From: Narthecium ossifragum
Taxonomy: Eukaryota; Streptophyta; Magnoliopsida; Dioscoreales; Nartheciaceae
Reading direction: 5' to 3'
DNA: 64,000 nucleotides
NCBI GenBank assembly: GCA_963920575.1
Contig: OY986969.1
Location: 7,065,076-7,129,075 of the forward strand
Part shown: one piece after another, positions 10,342-21,536 of the stretch
Layout: each line of letters opens with the position of its first letter
Numbering within the stretch: position 1 is the stretch's first letter
Program-made: the position numbers and the translations under genes
Notes under the pieces: generated by a model
Database searches by the model: none
What the model saw: only the letters and a program-made list of their open reading frames with translations
Told to the model about the DNA's origin: nothing

Positions 10342-10944
10342 TAGCCCATTGTAATATCTTGAGAAGACAAGAATTGGGCTCGTTGATTGAGAGTCTCGCC
10401 AAGGACGAGAGACCCACGTTCGTGGAGGATATAATACGCTTCTTCATTTTGTTTGTATTGTCGATCGTACTGTTCACTAAGAGCGACTACACATGCCCAC
10501 TTGAGCTGCCTTTATACTTGAATGACCTAGACGGCACATGGGTCTACGACTGGGCTGGCACCTTTCATCGGATGCTGATCTTCTGCTTGTCGCTGATGGT
10601 GCCTAAGATGAGAAAGCGTAATAGAGCTCTTGAGGGTGCTCATGTCTCAGGGAGGCCAAGAGATATTCTCCTAAACGGATGCACCATCGTACTTCTGGTA
10701 CGCAATCCACTCATTCTGAAATTAATAAGCAACAAATATGTTGACAAATTACCAAAGTGAATTCTTATTCGTTGACAATGCAGTTATGATATTATGAGCA
10801 CACCGCCGGTTGTAGGAGAAATCCCGTGCCAGCCAGATTCCCCAGAATGTTGAAATGGGTCGATACGAAAAGCAATAGAGAGAGTCCTATAGGGAAAGCA
10901 AAGGCGATGATGTCGATAGAGAACGTAGAATACATGATCCAAAA
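10342..10944 (+). pseudogene. Ulp1-like transposon protease gene, segment C
   Basis: The frame continues from segment B as AHCNILRRQELGSLIES, then VEDIIRFFILFVLSIVLF, and ends its exon near 10697 at a GTACGC donor. A second exon at about 10775-10944 reads YYEHTAGCRRNPVPARFP and KAKAMMSIENVEYMIQ, with an in-frame stop two codons before YYEHT. The order (FxLFxLsxxL core, then a YEHT-like motif, then an arginine/proline segment) matches plant transposon-type Ulp1 proteins. Introns and stops show an old genomic copy rather than a processed one. Confidence 0.65.
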
Positions 10945-11004
10945 CCCTTCCATATGCATATGCTTTTTCATAAGTTTAATACCCGTCTAACGGCCCTTTT
11001 TACG

Positions 11005-12734
11005 TAGGTGGCACATTCACTGACTCCGATCGCTGAAGAGGAGTCATGGCTACAACAAGTAGCCACCCGCCAGGGTCATATTCCCGTAGCCGGGCACACG
11101 TAAGGTGCATGGCCTTCTACTTCACAGAGCATGCTTAACGAGCCCGAGGTACAGAAATCCGTGTATTTTACATCAAACTGAATCATACTTTGTGATCTGG
11201 ATGAGTTATATGAGGTTCTCATCATTGTTTATGAATCAATTAGGCCTCGGAGATCGCTAAGCTGAGTAGCATTTCTGAGGAGCATCTGCGAACGAAAGAT
11301 TGTCGCTAGCAGTATCGACCTCAAGGATGGAGGTCGTGGTAGTGAAAAGGGTTTAGAACTATAGAACCTTAAGGAGGGAGGTCAAGGTAGTGAAAAGGTT
11401 TTGGTGTACGGTAGGCGTCGGAGAGTGGGAAAGGTAGTCGTCTAGGAGGCAGACGATGTAATACACGATGTGGATTCAGATGATGATGGCCTCACTCGCA
11501 AAAAACACTCATCCGTGTCTGCTCGGCAGGTATACGGTACCTATAAAGTATTATTCATGTAATTGTTACATGGGTCAATGTATCTAACCAGTGTCCCGAT
11601 TGACAGGTGGCTAACTGCAAAGCTTCGATCAAGGGCTTGAGGAACCTTGACGCTACCGATAAAGAGATCATTGTCACATTCATAGAGGCTATCAGAAGGT
11701 ATTTGAGACGCGGTTAATATTCAAATTGCCCATCCATATTATGACGTGATTGATGAGTAGTTATGATTTCAATTTCAGCCGCACCGGTGTAGTCTGAGAA
11801 GGCCCATGCATACATGTGCGTGCTCAGCACGTCCTTGATCTCCTGGGAATGGGGGAGATCGTAGATGATGTGGTTGATGTGCGGATGAAGATGTATGTAG
11901 AGCGTCAACTCGCTGCGCTAGAGAACTATGTCCCCGCGTCTTTCTCATCGACCTATCTCTATGTGAGTTAATATTAAAGTTTATATTCATAGTTTAGAAA
12001 CTTCATTTGATCTTAATTACACATGAAGTAAATTAAACAATTGAGATGCCACTATGTACGAGTCTTGGAGAGGTATGTGATGAATGATGATGCGGGCTTA
12101 CGTGGTGCTATTTTAAGGGATTTTCTCACCGAAGGGGGGATAGAGAATAAAAGGTTATGGTTTATTCCTCTTGTCACGAAGAGCCACTAGCATTTACTGT
12201 ACGTGAACTTAGAGGAAAAAGCCATATTCCATTGCTCCTCCATAAAAGGTGATGCGTTCTCGAAGGACGCCAATGTTATGGTGCGTATGTGTTGTATATG
12301 ATAGGTAAGTGTTTATGTTTTTCTTCTTCCTAGCATAATTGTAGTTCTGTATGTTCGGCGCAGGCATCTTGGGTGCGTGACTACATCCGTGACCGGCATA
12401 AGCTATTGTATGGCAGGAGGGAGTGGCCGTTATCCAAAGTCACCGGTCCCCAACAATGTAGATCGTAAGACAATTACTAAAACCCATGCAATGTAATGAG
12501 TTGTTTCAAGCTCTTTGGTACTATGTGGTCATTTTGACTTGCAGTTTGGATTGCGGTATGTTCCTCATGGAGTTCATGGGCCGACTGCAAAGAAATAATC
12601 CAATGGATTTTAGAGTTGGCAATATGCGATTACTGAGGGCAAAACTGGGTCTCGAAATAATAGTTGACGGTCGGAACCGACAACGAAGAGGAGAGGCGGA
12701 GAAGATGAGGTCGATTGTGGAAATCATGCAATGA
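11005..12734 (+). pseudogene. Ulp1-like (C48) peptidase domain, segment D
   Basis: Exon-like blocks separated by introns carry the C-terminal cysteine protease domain. At about 11603-11697 is VANCKASIKGLRNLDATD; at about 11857-11955 is DDVVDVRMKMYVERQLA; at about 12040-12290 a block runs through SH[stop]HLLYVNLEEKAIFHCSS; at 12545-12734 is DCGMFLMEFMGRLQRNN, ending in TGA. The Ulp1 catalytic His is the CAC at 12185-12187 and the catalytic Cys is the TGC at 12552-12554 inside DCG. A TAG at 12188-12190 stands where Ulp1 proteins have Trp after the His. Active proteins of this family cleave SUMO or related conjugates; this copy is dead. No MULE terminal repeats were found in the window. Confidence 0.7.
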
Positions 12735-13199
12735 AGGTGTGTATTAGCAAATACTTAGTAGTTGATAATACATTTTAAGCGCAACTCCCAACTACTTGCA
12801 CCACCTATCAGGAGCAATATCCCTGTCATGGAAGCACCACCTAGCAATATCTTTATTGTCTGCAAAGTAGTAATCAATATGAGTTGCAATTGTTTTAGTT
12901 CCTAAAAATCATTTTTGTCATTATTGGATGTGTTTATGTAATCCATGCATCTTGGAGAAGGGTCAGTTTGCTCATCTTTCGTTCTATAATGGTTATAATT
13001 GCTTTACATATACCTGCCTCTGTTGTTCTTTTCTTTGCAGTTTGCCTAATGGACCAGCCTACTCTAATTGTTCTTCATGTAGACCTCTACATGCACTAAC
13101 TATTGGAGTTATTTGCTTGCTCTTTCTTGCTCTCTCTGTCTAATTTGTTCCTATTTATTGTTTCCGTCCGTCATGTAATGATATGAGCATATCTTTTCT
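12735..13199. other. Spacer between the Ulp1-like and RPN1 pseudogenes
   Basis: No coding, repeat or RNA signal was recognised. The short frames present have no recognisable similarity. The sequence from about 12900 on is T-rich and could be an intron or upstream sequence of the RPN1-like pseudogene. Confidence 0.4.
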
Positions 13200-14400
13200 T
13201 GGCAGACCCAGTACTTTGTTTTTTATTGGCATGAGGAGTTTTTTAAGTAATGAAACTGGGTTATCTTGCTCGGAATGGACAGGTAAAAACTCTAAGGTCC
13301 AGCATCGGATGGCTGTGATTTGCATCCTATTCATTAGATAGTGTTCATTTTAGTCGGGAAGATGGAAAAGCTAGGTGGCTGAATATTTTGAAGAGATATG
13401 TCGTATCATTGATTGATGGCCGAGCAAGTACAAGTTCTAGCCTTGATTCAGCTGGACAGAACTTGGCAGCTACTTTTGTGAATGCTGGATTTGGCCAGGT
13501 ATGCATGGGAAATAGATTTTATCACTTCCTACCCTTGGTCCTGTGCATGATATGGTGACATTCCCTGAAATATATGCAGGATAAGTTAATGACCATTCCA
13601 TCGGAATCTTCTAGTGGTGGATCATCAGGTAGCTGGCTATTTAAAATTAAAGAACATGGAAAGGCCAGCGCGGCTGCAAGTCTGGTATGCTAACATTCGT
13701 ATATATCTGTTGTGCTTTCTACAGTATCTTTATTTGCATTGCGGTGTTGGATCATGAATTTGCTTGATTTCTGGTATCAGGGGATGATTCCCTTGTGGGA
13801 TGTGGACTCTGCATGGGCTGACGCACATTGACAAGCATCTGCACAGCAACGACAACCATGTTGTTGCTGGTGCTTTGTTAGGTGTCGGAATTGTTAACAG
13901 TGGCATAAAAAATGATTGTGACCCGTATGTATTTGGTTTCCTTATCTAATTGCTATCGTAGGCAATGGCACTTCTAATAGACTTCATCAGCAAAGATGAT
14001 AGGATACTCCGAATAGGAGCCATTTTGGGCCTTGGCATTGCATATGCTGGTTCATTTACCTATGAGGTGATACTATCAGATTTCATATTCAGCTCTTGAG
14101 GATATGAACTTTACTGATACTGACTTCTCCTCCACACCACCAGCTGTGAATACGTCTATCCCTGATATTGGGAGGCCCAAAGACATTTTTCTTCAGGTTC
14201 TCGTATGTACTGCCATAACCTTGGGGGCTAGTGTACATTGGCTCCTGTAATGAAGACATTCCTCAGTCTATCATTTTTGCCTTAATGGACGCAGTGAAAA
14301 CTGAGCTGAGTGAGCCCCTTACTTGTCTGCTCCCTGTAGCACTTGGCCTTCTATACTTTGACTGAAGCCGCTAACAAAACAAACTTATACTTTGATTTAT

Positions 14401-14463
14401 TTGTGTGTGTGTGTGTGCGCGCGCGCGTGTGTTTGCGTGTGTGTGTGTGTGCGTTGTGTGTAT
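14401..14463. repeat. (TG)n/(CG)n microsatellite
   Basis: Alternating purine-pyrimidine tract of TG repeats with a CGCGCGCG core, inside the RPN1-like pseudogene. No other function is evident. Confidence 0.9.
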
Positions 14464-14894
14464 TGTCACTAGTATTGACTTGCCAGTAATGCCTTTCCTC
14501 CTGAGTGATTTGGTACATGCTAATTATGTATTTTGCAAGAAATATGTATTGTAATATGGTTTATCGCATTATGTTCTCTTGGCTCTTCCTTTGAGTAAAA
14601 GCTGTTTTTTTTTTATATTTCTGATTATATGCCTATCCATGATATTTGAATGTGTGATGAAGCTTATTTAGTTTAATCTTTTACTCACTGCCTTCATTGT
14701 AGCATGTTCCAATTTTATATGAAAGCCAGTCCTAGCCAGTTTATGAAGATTTCACCATGATCATTTACTTTTGGATGAGTTTGATCCTGTTTTTGTATAG
14801 AGCATTGTTCTCACTATTTTCTGCTGTCATTGACAGAACTGCACTTGCTGGATTAGTCACCGTGCTCAATGAAGTCTGGACATGAAATCCATCA

Positions 14895-17436
14895 TGTCAC
14901 ACCCCGACCCAGAAAACCCATCCAGGACGGGGCGTGAGGGTTCCTATCACTATTCATCTCCAATTGGCGCGATACAATGCCGAAAAGACAGATAAATTTA
15001 AACAATTTATATTCCAGAGGTGAAACAGTAATTCAATTCATAAATACATCAAGTTGTATAGTTTAAACATCTGAATACAATTCTTATCAATTTTCTCTAA
15101 GGGAAAAGATCTTATACAATAATCCCAAAAGAATCCTCGAAGATGTACATAATTTACAAAATCTACCAAAAGTACAACAGTCGTCCTCCAGCAACCTCAA
15201 ACACCTCTGGACGTAGTCGCGCCACCAAAAGCTGATCCCGCCGGCTCTACTGAAGAAGAACTGGCGCCTGCACTTGCAAACGCAGCCCGGGTAGGAGTGA
15301 GCGATAAGCTCAGTAGGGTTCTACTCTACGACACACTGAAGGGAGGAAAACAACAACAGTGTTGTCTCCCCGCTCAAGTCTAACGGATGCCACGGGTCCC
15401 ATAACCCTATCGATGTCCCAAGGTCTCCTGTCATGAAACCTCTCTCCTGAACAAGTGACCAGGAGGCCAAGGAACAGTAACATGCAGGATCACCCTTACC
15501 CAAGCAGGAATACCATGCCTTGGGGAACCACGTCGGGAACGCATCGACGACCATCCTTAGCATTTGGCCTTGGGAGACCAACACGACCTCTAAACCTCAA
15601 GCGTCGATCAGAGCCAACTATCGCAAATCCTCAATCACATGAGATTCAATTATACATCACACCCTAATCCTGACTACCCAGCCACGGTCCTAAGGCTAGA
15701 TCCGAGCTACCCGAGAGCCTCGGATCGGCGATCAACCCATCGCCCCCCTAACCTCATATGCCTCTAATGCAATCAAGATGCATACAATGCTCAGGCACAA
15801 ATAAAGAGATATAAGCATGCAACAAGATGTCATCAATTATACATGGCCATGCATAGCTTATAGCTAGCCAAATCGGTAAGCATAGCAAGGGCCTCAAATA
15901 CAGATAGTCTATACTAACCAAGCAATGATTAGCACAAAGAGATAGACACATATATACAATTGTCTTCAGTGCTCTCTTGCACCTGACAGACTAAGGTTCC
16001 ACAGTTACCCCGCAGGTAACTGGCCAACATTTATACAATAGCCCTCGGCACACGCCGGCAACAGGCTAAGGTTCCACAATACCTCGTTAGCCAACACTCA
16101 TAGTTAGCTAACGGCTAGGGAAAGTGACAAGCATTCAAACTACTATCAACCAAGTAATTAAAGCATGTCAACCCATAAATCCACCAAAACGGATAAACGC
16201 AAGATTCGATTCTCAATCTCGATAGAAAACCCTTGAAAATCCCATGAAAACAATGTATATATTTCCTAACATGATTGAGTATCTATCATGAATGAAAGCC
16301 CATCAAAAGAAGCCAGAAAACACTGTTCAAGGGCCCACGGTCGATGCGACGGTCGACCGTGAGGGCATGGTCGATCCGACGGTCGACCGTGGGGCCAATC
16401 GGGGAAAACACACAATGGGCCACGGTCGATCGATACATCGACCGTGGGAGGCCAAAAACGCGACAGAGCCTCACGGACGATGCGACGGTCGATCCGACGG
16501 TCGACCGTGAGGCCACGGTCGATGCCACGGTCGATCCGACGGTCGACCGTGAGGCCCAGAAAGTGCGTACCAACGCTTGACGGTCGATCCGCCGATCGAC
16601 CGTCAGGCCTTGGGCACAGTTCCTTAGAATAGTGTCGGAAATCCAATTTCTTGGATTTCAACTATCAAAACTCATTGGAAATCGATGAAACTTTGTAAGC
16701 ATGTATAATTTAAGGTGGGGAAACCATTGATGCGAAGAAAACCCGATTTTGATGGTTAGATCTCCTATCTAGGTCAAAATGGCCAAAAGCCGACAAACGG
16801 CGATAAAATGAAAACCAGCCGATAAAATACGAAAATTACATGGTAGGAGTACACGAAACAAGCTATACTACACATGCAGTGAGTTACACATCATTATAGC
16901 AAGTACTCCTACAGCGAAAATACATAAAACCTATCCTAGGAGAACCCGATCACAAGATCGAGGTAGAAACACCTACATGAACTAGCAGGGCTGCTCCTCC
17001 ACGCATCCAACCAGTCAAGCCACCAAGATCCGCTCCTCGAAGCCCGCGGTCCGAAACCCTAGCACAGCCGGTTGGAGAGAGAGGAAGAGAGAACGAGAGG
17101 AGAAGAAGGAAGAAGCCAGGGAAAGAGAGAAAAGAAGGGTTAAATAGAAAGCTGGAATCGATCACAGCCGTCCGATTCGATCTCTCCCGATCGAGCTCCG
17201 ATCTTCCGATCGGACGCGCCCTTAAGGTTCTAATCAATCACATACATCAATCAAAGGCAGTGTGTGTAACGCGGGTGTGAAACTGACCACCAGGGAGCAT
17301 ATTTACCAAAATGCCACTGGGGTCAAAAACAGCGATGTGATCAACCGATCGCATCCCAAGGCCAACCGGGCCAAACCACAAACCCAGACCCCCGACCTAA
17401 CGCGGTCGGACAGGGTTGGAGGTACGGGTCCTCACA
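14895..17436 (-). mobile_element. Tekay-like solo LTR in the RPN1 pseudogene
   Basis: A 2542-bp LTR begins TGTCACACCCCGACCC and ends GGTCCTCACA, flanked by a perfect CATCA duplication at 14890-14894 and 17437-17441. Its removal rejoins the RPN1 codons for MKSIILGKYHY. Orientation is minus, judged from TGTGAGGACC-starting relatives at 30283 and 55541. A TATA-like box (CTATTTAACCC on the minus strand) is at about 17137-17147. An array of ACGGTCGACCGT-type units is at 16337-16604, and TCGATC-rich sequence is just upstream of the TATA box at 17155-17216. No internal region is present. Confidence 0.85.
16337..16604. promoter_or_regulatory. Palindrome array GGTCGACC in a Tekay-like LTR
   Basis: About ten units of the GGTCGACC/GGTCGATC type, most within ACGGTCGACCGT-like extensions, lie in the transcribed half of the LTR, about 530-800 nt downstream of the TATA-like box at 17137-17147. 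This position differs from the upstream position seen in the Athila-like LTRs. Confidence 0.55.
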
Positions 17437-17790
17437 CATCATCCTGGGGAAATATCATTACTTGCTTTACATCCTTGTCTTGACTATGCAAGTCCCCATT
17501 CAAACTTACAGATCTGCCTACAATTGTCTTTTGGTCATAATTTGTCCATTAATTAGTTTTCATAGTTTAAATGAAATCATGTCCAATTTCTTGATCATTG
17601 TAGCCAAGGAGGCTGATGACCGTTGATGAGAACATGAAGCCTCTCTCTGTTCCTGTAAGGGTTGGTTGGTCAAGCTGTTGATGTAGTGGAACAAGCTGGA
17701 AGTTCAAAAACCATCACTGGGTTTCAGACTCATTCCACTCCTGTTCTACTTGCAGCAGGGGAGAGAGCTGAACTTGCCACAGAAAAGTAA

Positions 17791-18750
17791 AACTTTTGGA
17801 CGTCTAGCTTAACTCCATTTTCCTAACAAATGTTCGTGATTTAGATCTCCGGATTGCTTCTCCTAAGCTACATAATCTAAGGAAATCATGTTGTTGGGGC
17901 CCAATCAACGGCAATGTATGGAAAAGTTCATGGTGACATGTGAATCTCATGTATACAACAATCCATTTTTCCATAGAAGAAGGTACTGGCTAGAAAAAAT
18001 ATTCAGTGGGAGGCTGGCACATGCTCAGGTAGTGGTGTCAAACTTCGCTGATTAAACGACATATAAGTCTTTTGTTAATCCACATCATATATATAAATTG
18101 CTGTCATTAAAAGATTTTGACTGCATACAAGATTTCAATGAAAGCAATTTTTAATTTCATTTTTCAAATTAAAATGAATTGATATCATGTTCTACATGGA
18201 ATCTTATTAAAAAACTCCATGAGGTGGTAATTTATCTTATGTGGATTAAAAAAACCTATGTGTTGTTAAGTGGTGTTCAGATCCCGTACAGTTCTTTCCC
18301 TGAAATTCCCACTGCAATACCCAATCTCCCACCCTTCATTATAATCCAATTGTGCAGATTTGAATGAGATGGGATATGTTAGCATGCCACGTTAGTATAC
18401 TAATGTTAGTATTTATCCATTACAGTGGATGTCAATGGCAACATGGGGATAAATATTTTCAGCGGTCACCATCTGCAAATATTTTTAGGGGTCCCCAATG
18501 GGGGTCATTATGTGCCAAAAGTTAGAGCAGGGGTGGATTTTGGCAGAAATTCCGGACCACATAGGCCATTTGCACAAAAACCCATTCAAGGCTTTAGATA
18601 GAGTTAGGACCAGGGGTCCATTTTGGCAAAAAAATTCTTGATTTATGTATGCTTCATAGTCATTCATGACCACAACTTTCTCACGGCATTAAAAGCTCTA
18701 GAAGCCAGAAGAGATGTCGGGGGGAGTCCACCGTCCTGAACTGGACTGAA
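17791..18750. other. Low-information spacer
   Basis: No coding region longer than chance was found and no terminal repeats were recognised. The sequence could be intron and downstream flank of the RPN1-like pseudogene. Confidence 0.4.
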
Positions 18751-19066
18751 GGATAGATCCACTCAATCAACCATTTTTTGAGGTGGTGGTAGAGGAAGTG
18801 GAGGTGGGGGGAGAGGAGGCCCTCGGGGTAACGACCTCGCCGATCCTGTATCGAGAAGGTGTCGTTTTTCAGCGATGGAGAAGATCCATTGACGCCTCCA
18901 GCTGGGCAAAGGCTAGATCCACTCGATCGGCCATTATTTCAGAGGTGGCGGTGGAGGAAGTGGAGGTGGGAGGGAGAGGAGGCCCTGAGGGTGAGGACCT
19001 CGCCGATCCTGCATCACGAAGGTGCTATGTTTTCCAGCGGCGGAGAAGATCCATCGACGCCTCCAT
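18751..19066. repeat. Tandem duplication of a 160-bp GC-rich unit
   Basis: Unit 1 (18751-18910) starts GGATAGATCCACTC and unit 2 (18911-19066) starts GGCTAGATCCACTC. Both contain GAGGAAGTGGAGGTGG, then GACCTCGCCGATCCTG, then GAGAAGATCCAT and GACGCCTCCA. They have diverged by roughly a tenth to a fifth by eye. In one forward frame both encode Gly/Glu-rich peptides, but there is no start context or known domain, so they are listed as a repeat. Confidence 0.75.
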
Positions 19067-19183
19067 GACGAAACACACCGCATGATGGATATGAAGATGT
19101 TCCCGCGGAGGCTAGGGTTCTCTATTACGAAAAGAAAAGCAATGGATCTCCACTTATGTTGAGGGAGGTAAAGAGTGAGGCGG

Positions 19184-20735
19184 TGTGAGGACTCATACCT
19201 CGAACCCGGTCTGACCGCGTTAGGTCGAGGGTCCGGTTTTGTTGTTTGGCTCGGTTGGCCTTGGGATGCAATCGGTTGATCGCATCCCTATTTTTGACCC
19301 TAGGGGCAATTTGGTAAAATTGCTCCTTGGCGGTCGGTTTCACACCCATGTTGCACACACTGCCTTGGATTGATGTATGTGTTTGATTAGAACCTTAAGT
19401 GCGCCTCTGATCAGAAGATCGGAGCTCGATCGGGATAGATCGAAATGGGTGGCTGTGATCGATTCCAGCTTTCTATTTAAACCCTTCTCTTTTCTCTCTC
19501 TTCTCTTTCTTTCTCTCTCTCTTCCTCTCTCCTTCATTGGCTGCCGCGCGTGGAGCTCTGGTTGCGGCTTTTCGGTGCTGATCCGTGATGATCGGAGTTG
19601 AGGATATCGTAGATCGCCTGCTTGTTGCTACATGTAGGTGTTTCTACCCGATTCCTATGAGTTGGTAACCCTAGGATCACCTTTTTGTGATTTGTGGTTG
19701 TTGTGTGTATTAGAATGCTTTGATTTTCGGTATTCTTGTACCTTAGCATGTTTAGAAGCTAGCTATGGTTTCATTTTTGTATTCTTTCGGACGGATTCCA
19801 TGTTTTTGTCGGTTTTTCGACGGGGTAGGACTCAGATCTGATATCTCACTATCTGAGTTTGGTTTTTATTGTATGACTGAATCCCCCACCATCAAATAGA
19901 CCTTCATGCAAAGTTTGAATGGATTCTGTCGCCGTTTGACCGATCAAATCCAACAAATTCAGTTTTTCATCGGTTTCGTCGGCTTCCGGGCAATTTGATT
20001 TAATTCGGAGGATTTGATCATCCAAAGTTGAATTTTTTAGTGTCATTAGACTCCCTACATCCAATTGCACATGCCAACCAAGTTTGGTTTGATTTCGATA
20101 CGTTTTGATAGGTTAAATCCAAGAAATTGGATCTCATGCACTATTCACTCTTCTCTCCGATTATGAAGGATCGATCATTTGGATAAAATGATTGATCACT
20201 TCTGTTGGAGCGTTCTGTCTCGTCTAAGAATGATCGATCTTCATTGTAAGGAAGATTGATCATTTATCTTGACAGAGGGTGTGTTTGAGAAAGATCGATC
20301 TTCTAATGCCAGAAGATCGATCCTTCTTCTCCAGACAGAACACCATCTTGAGGCAGATGGATCTTCTTGTGAAAGAAGAACGATCTCGCCTTCCTAGGCA
20401 GGGAATACTCTTAAGGAGGATTGAGTACCCATGTAAATGATCGATCATCTTGGGTAAGATGATTGATCATTTATAGGCTGATTTGTTATAATTGATCCGA
20501 ATTTGGTGTTTTCGGTTTTTTTTCAATCCGAATTTCTTGTGTGGTTTTTCCGATGATAGGTAGGGATTATTATAATATTTTAATCGGGATTTTGATGGGT
20601 TTATCTCCGGATTACACCGAAAGTTGTATTTCGAATCGGTTTATCGAATTCTATCGATTTTCAAGCAATTTCTCGATAAGCATGCTATATCTATATATGT
20701 ACTTTGTGATTGCTTTATCGCTTTATGGGTAATCG
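19184..20735 (+). mobile_element. Tekay-like LTR, 3'-truncated
   Basis: It begins TGTGAGGACTCATACC and runs in plus orientation, an inverted relative of the LTR at 14895-17436. The two share the GCAATTTGGTAAAATTGC region, the GGAGCTCGATCGGGATAG region, and CTATTTAAACCC (about 19473-19484, TATA-like) followed by a CT-rich leader. A cluster of GATCGATC-type sites lies at 20163-20474. The expected LTR end (GTGTGACA) is not present before 20740, so the 3' part is lost. Confidence 0.65.
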
Positions 20736-20744
20736 GGGGATTGG

Positions 20745-20785
20745 TGCATCATGATGCATCGCATGATGCGATGCATCATGATGCA
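20745..20785. repeat. 41-bp near-perfect palindrome
   Basis: The left arm TGCATCATGATGCATCGCAT, a central G, and the perfect reverse complement of the arm. It is followed by CCCAAACCAAACAGGCCC, which looks like the terminus of a DNA transposon. No matching other end was found nearby, so it may be a folded remnant of a foldback or MITE-type element. Confidence 0.8.
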
Positions 20786-21051
20786 CCCAAACCAAACAGG
20801 CCCTAAGTCACGTTACAGCTAAGAACACTACAGTAATTGCATCAAGTTTCTGTTTCTTGATCAGAACCTGTCACAATGTTCAATAACACGTACGTGTCAA
20901 ATTTGAACCACTTACTCATTGAAAATATCATGTTTACCATCAGAAAACTTTTCCTAGATGGGTAATAAATTTGAATTTAGGTAGCGGTTGTAGTATGACA
21001 TCCTTCATGCCATTGACTAGACCATATGAGACATCTATGCAAATTGCATTT

Positions 21052-21387
21052 GGGGTTAATTGTTTGGTTGCTGGAAATTAGAGAAGGAATCTGACCAGTT
21101 TTGAAAACGGGTTCCGTTTTTGTTGTGGGATGGTAGGAATTATAATGGAGAGTGAAGGACCTCACTCCATCCAAACACCACTTTTTCGTTTTCTATTTTT
21201 TCTCAAAATGTTAGAAAGTGAGAGTTACCTCTCCCACTCAATAGTTATATGGACAGCACCCACATTCTCATCTTCACTTTCTTAAGACAATCCAAAACCA
21301 TAAACTGATATCCACCATCTAGGAAGTGACTTATAAGAAAGTCGGACTTCTTCTCCTCTGCACTCTCTTGCAACCAAACAACCCCTT
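21052..21387. mobile_element. MITE-like element
   Basis: A stretch of about 335 bp starts TGGGGTTAATTGTTTGGTTGC and ends GCAACCAAACAACCCCTT. These are inverted repeats of about 18 bp with a short indel. No coding capacity and no clear target-site duplication were seen. GGGGTTGTTTGG-type ends are common among plant MITEs. Confidence 0.6.
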
Positions 21388-21536
21388 AAGAGACAAGGAA
21401 AAGCGCTGCAATTGTTGATGTACCAATTGATTCCTCTATTTTGATATCATATTTAGGTTCCTAGCCTCTAGGAATAAAACATTTAAAACCACGTACTAGG
21501 GTGTGCTTTTATTTATGAAGAATTTATATTATGTGC

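Larger units (their letters stand above)
13200..17790 (+). pseudogene. RPN1-like 26S proteasome non-ATPase subunit pseudogene
   Basis: Exon blocks follow plant RPN1 in order: about 13205-13260 (LCFLLA), 13385-13500 (IDGRASTSSSLDSAGQNLAA), 13580-13687 (DKLMTIPSESSSGGSSG), 13782-13923 (GMIPLWDVDS to GVGIVNSGIKNDCDP), 13960-14065 (LLIDFISKDDRILRIGAILG), 14220-14365 (GSCNEDIPQSIIFALMDAV), 14836-14894 with 17437-17490 (TALAGLVTVL then ILGKYHYLLYILVLTMQ), and 17604-17790 ([17 protein letters not shown] to ERAELATEK). RPN1 is the scaffold of the proteasome base. Introns remain, so this is not a processed copy. A frameshift after WDVDS, another before SCNED, an extra dinucleotide after VRVG and a 2.5-kb LTR insertion inside an exon show it is dead. 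The N-terminal part and the last exon were not found. Confidence 0.85.

Noticed and set aside
10748..10780. Separate small gene after the first Ulp1-like exon
   Set aside because: The stretch is the end of an intron with an acceptor before YYEHT; the following exon continues the same protein.
16286..16661. Short frames of repeated Thr-Val-Asp-Arg residues
   Set aside because: They are translations of the GGTCGACC array in several frames; no start context and no conservation expected.
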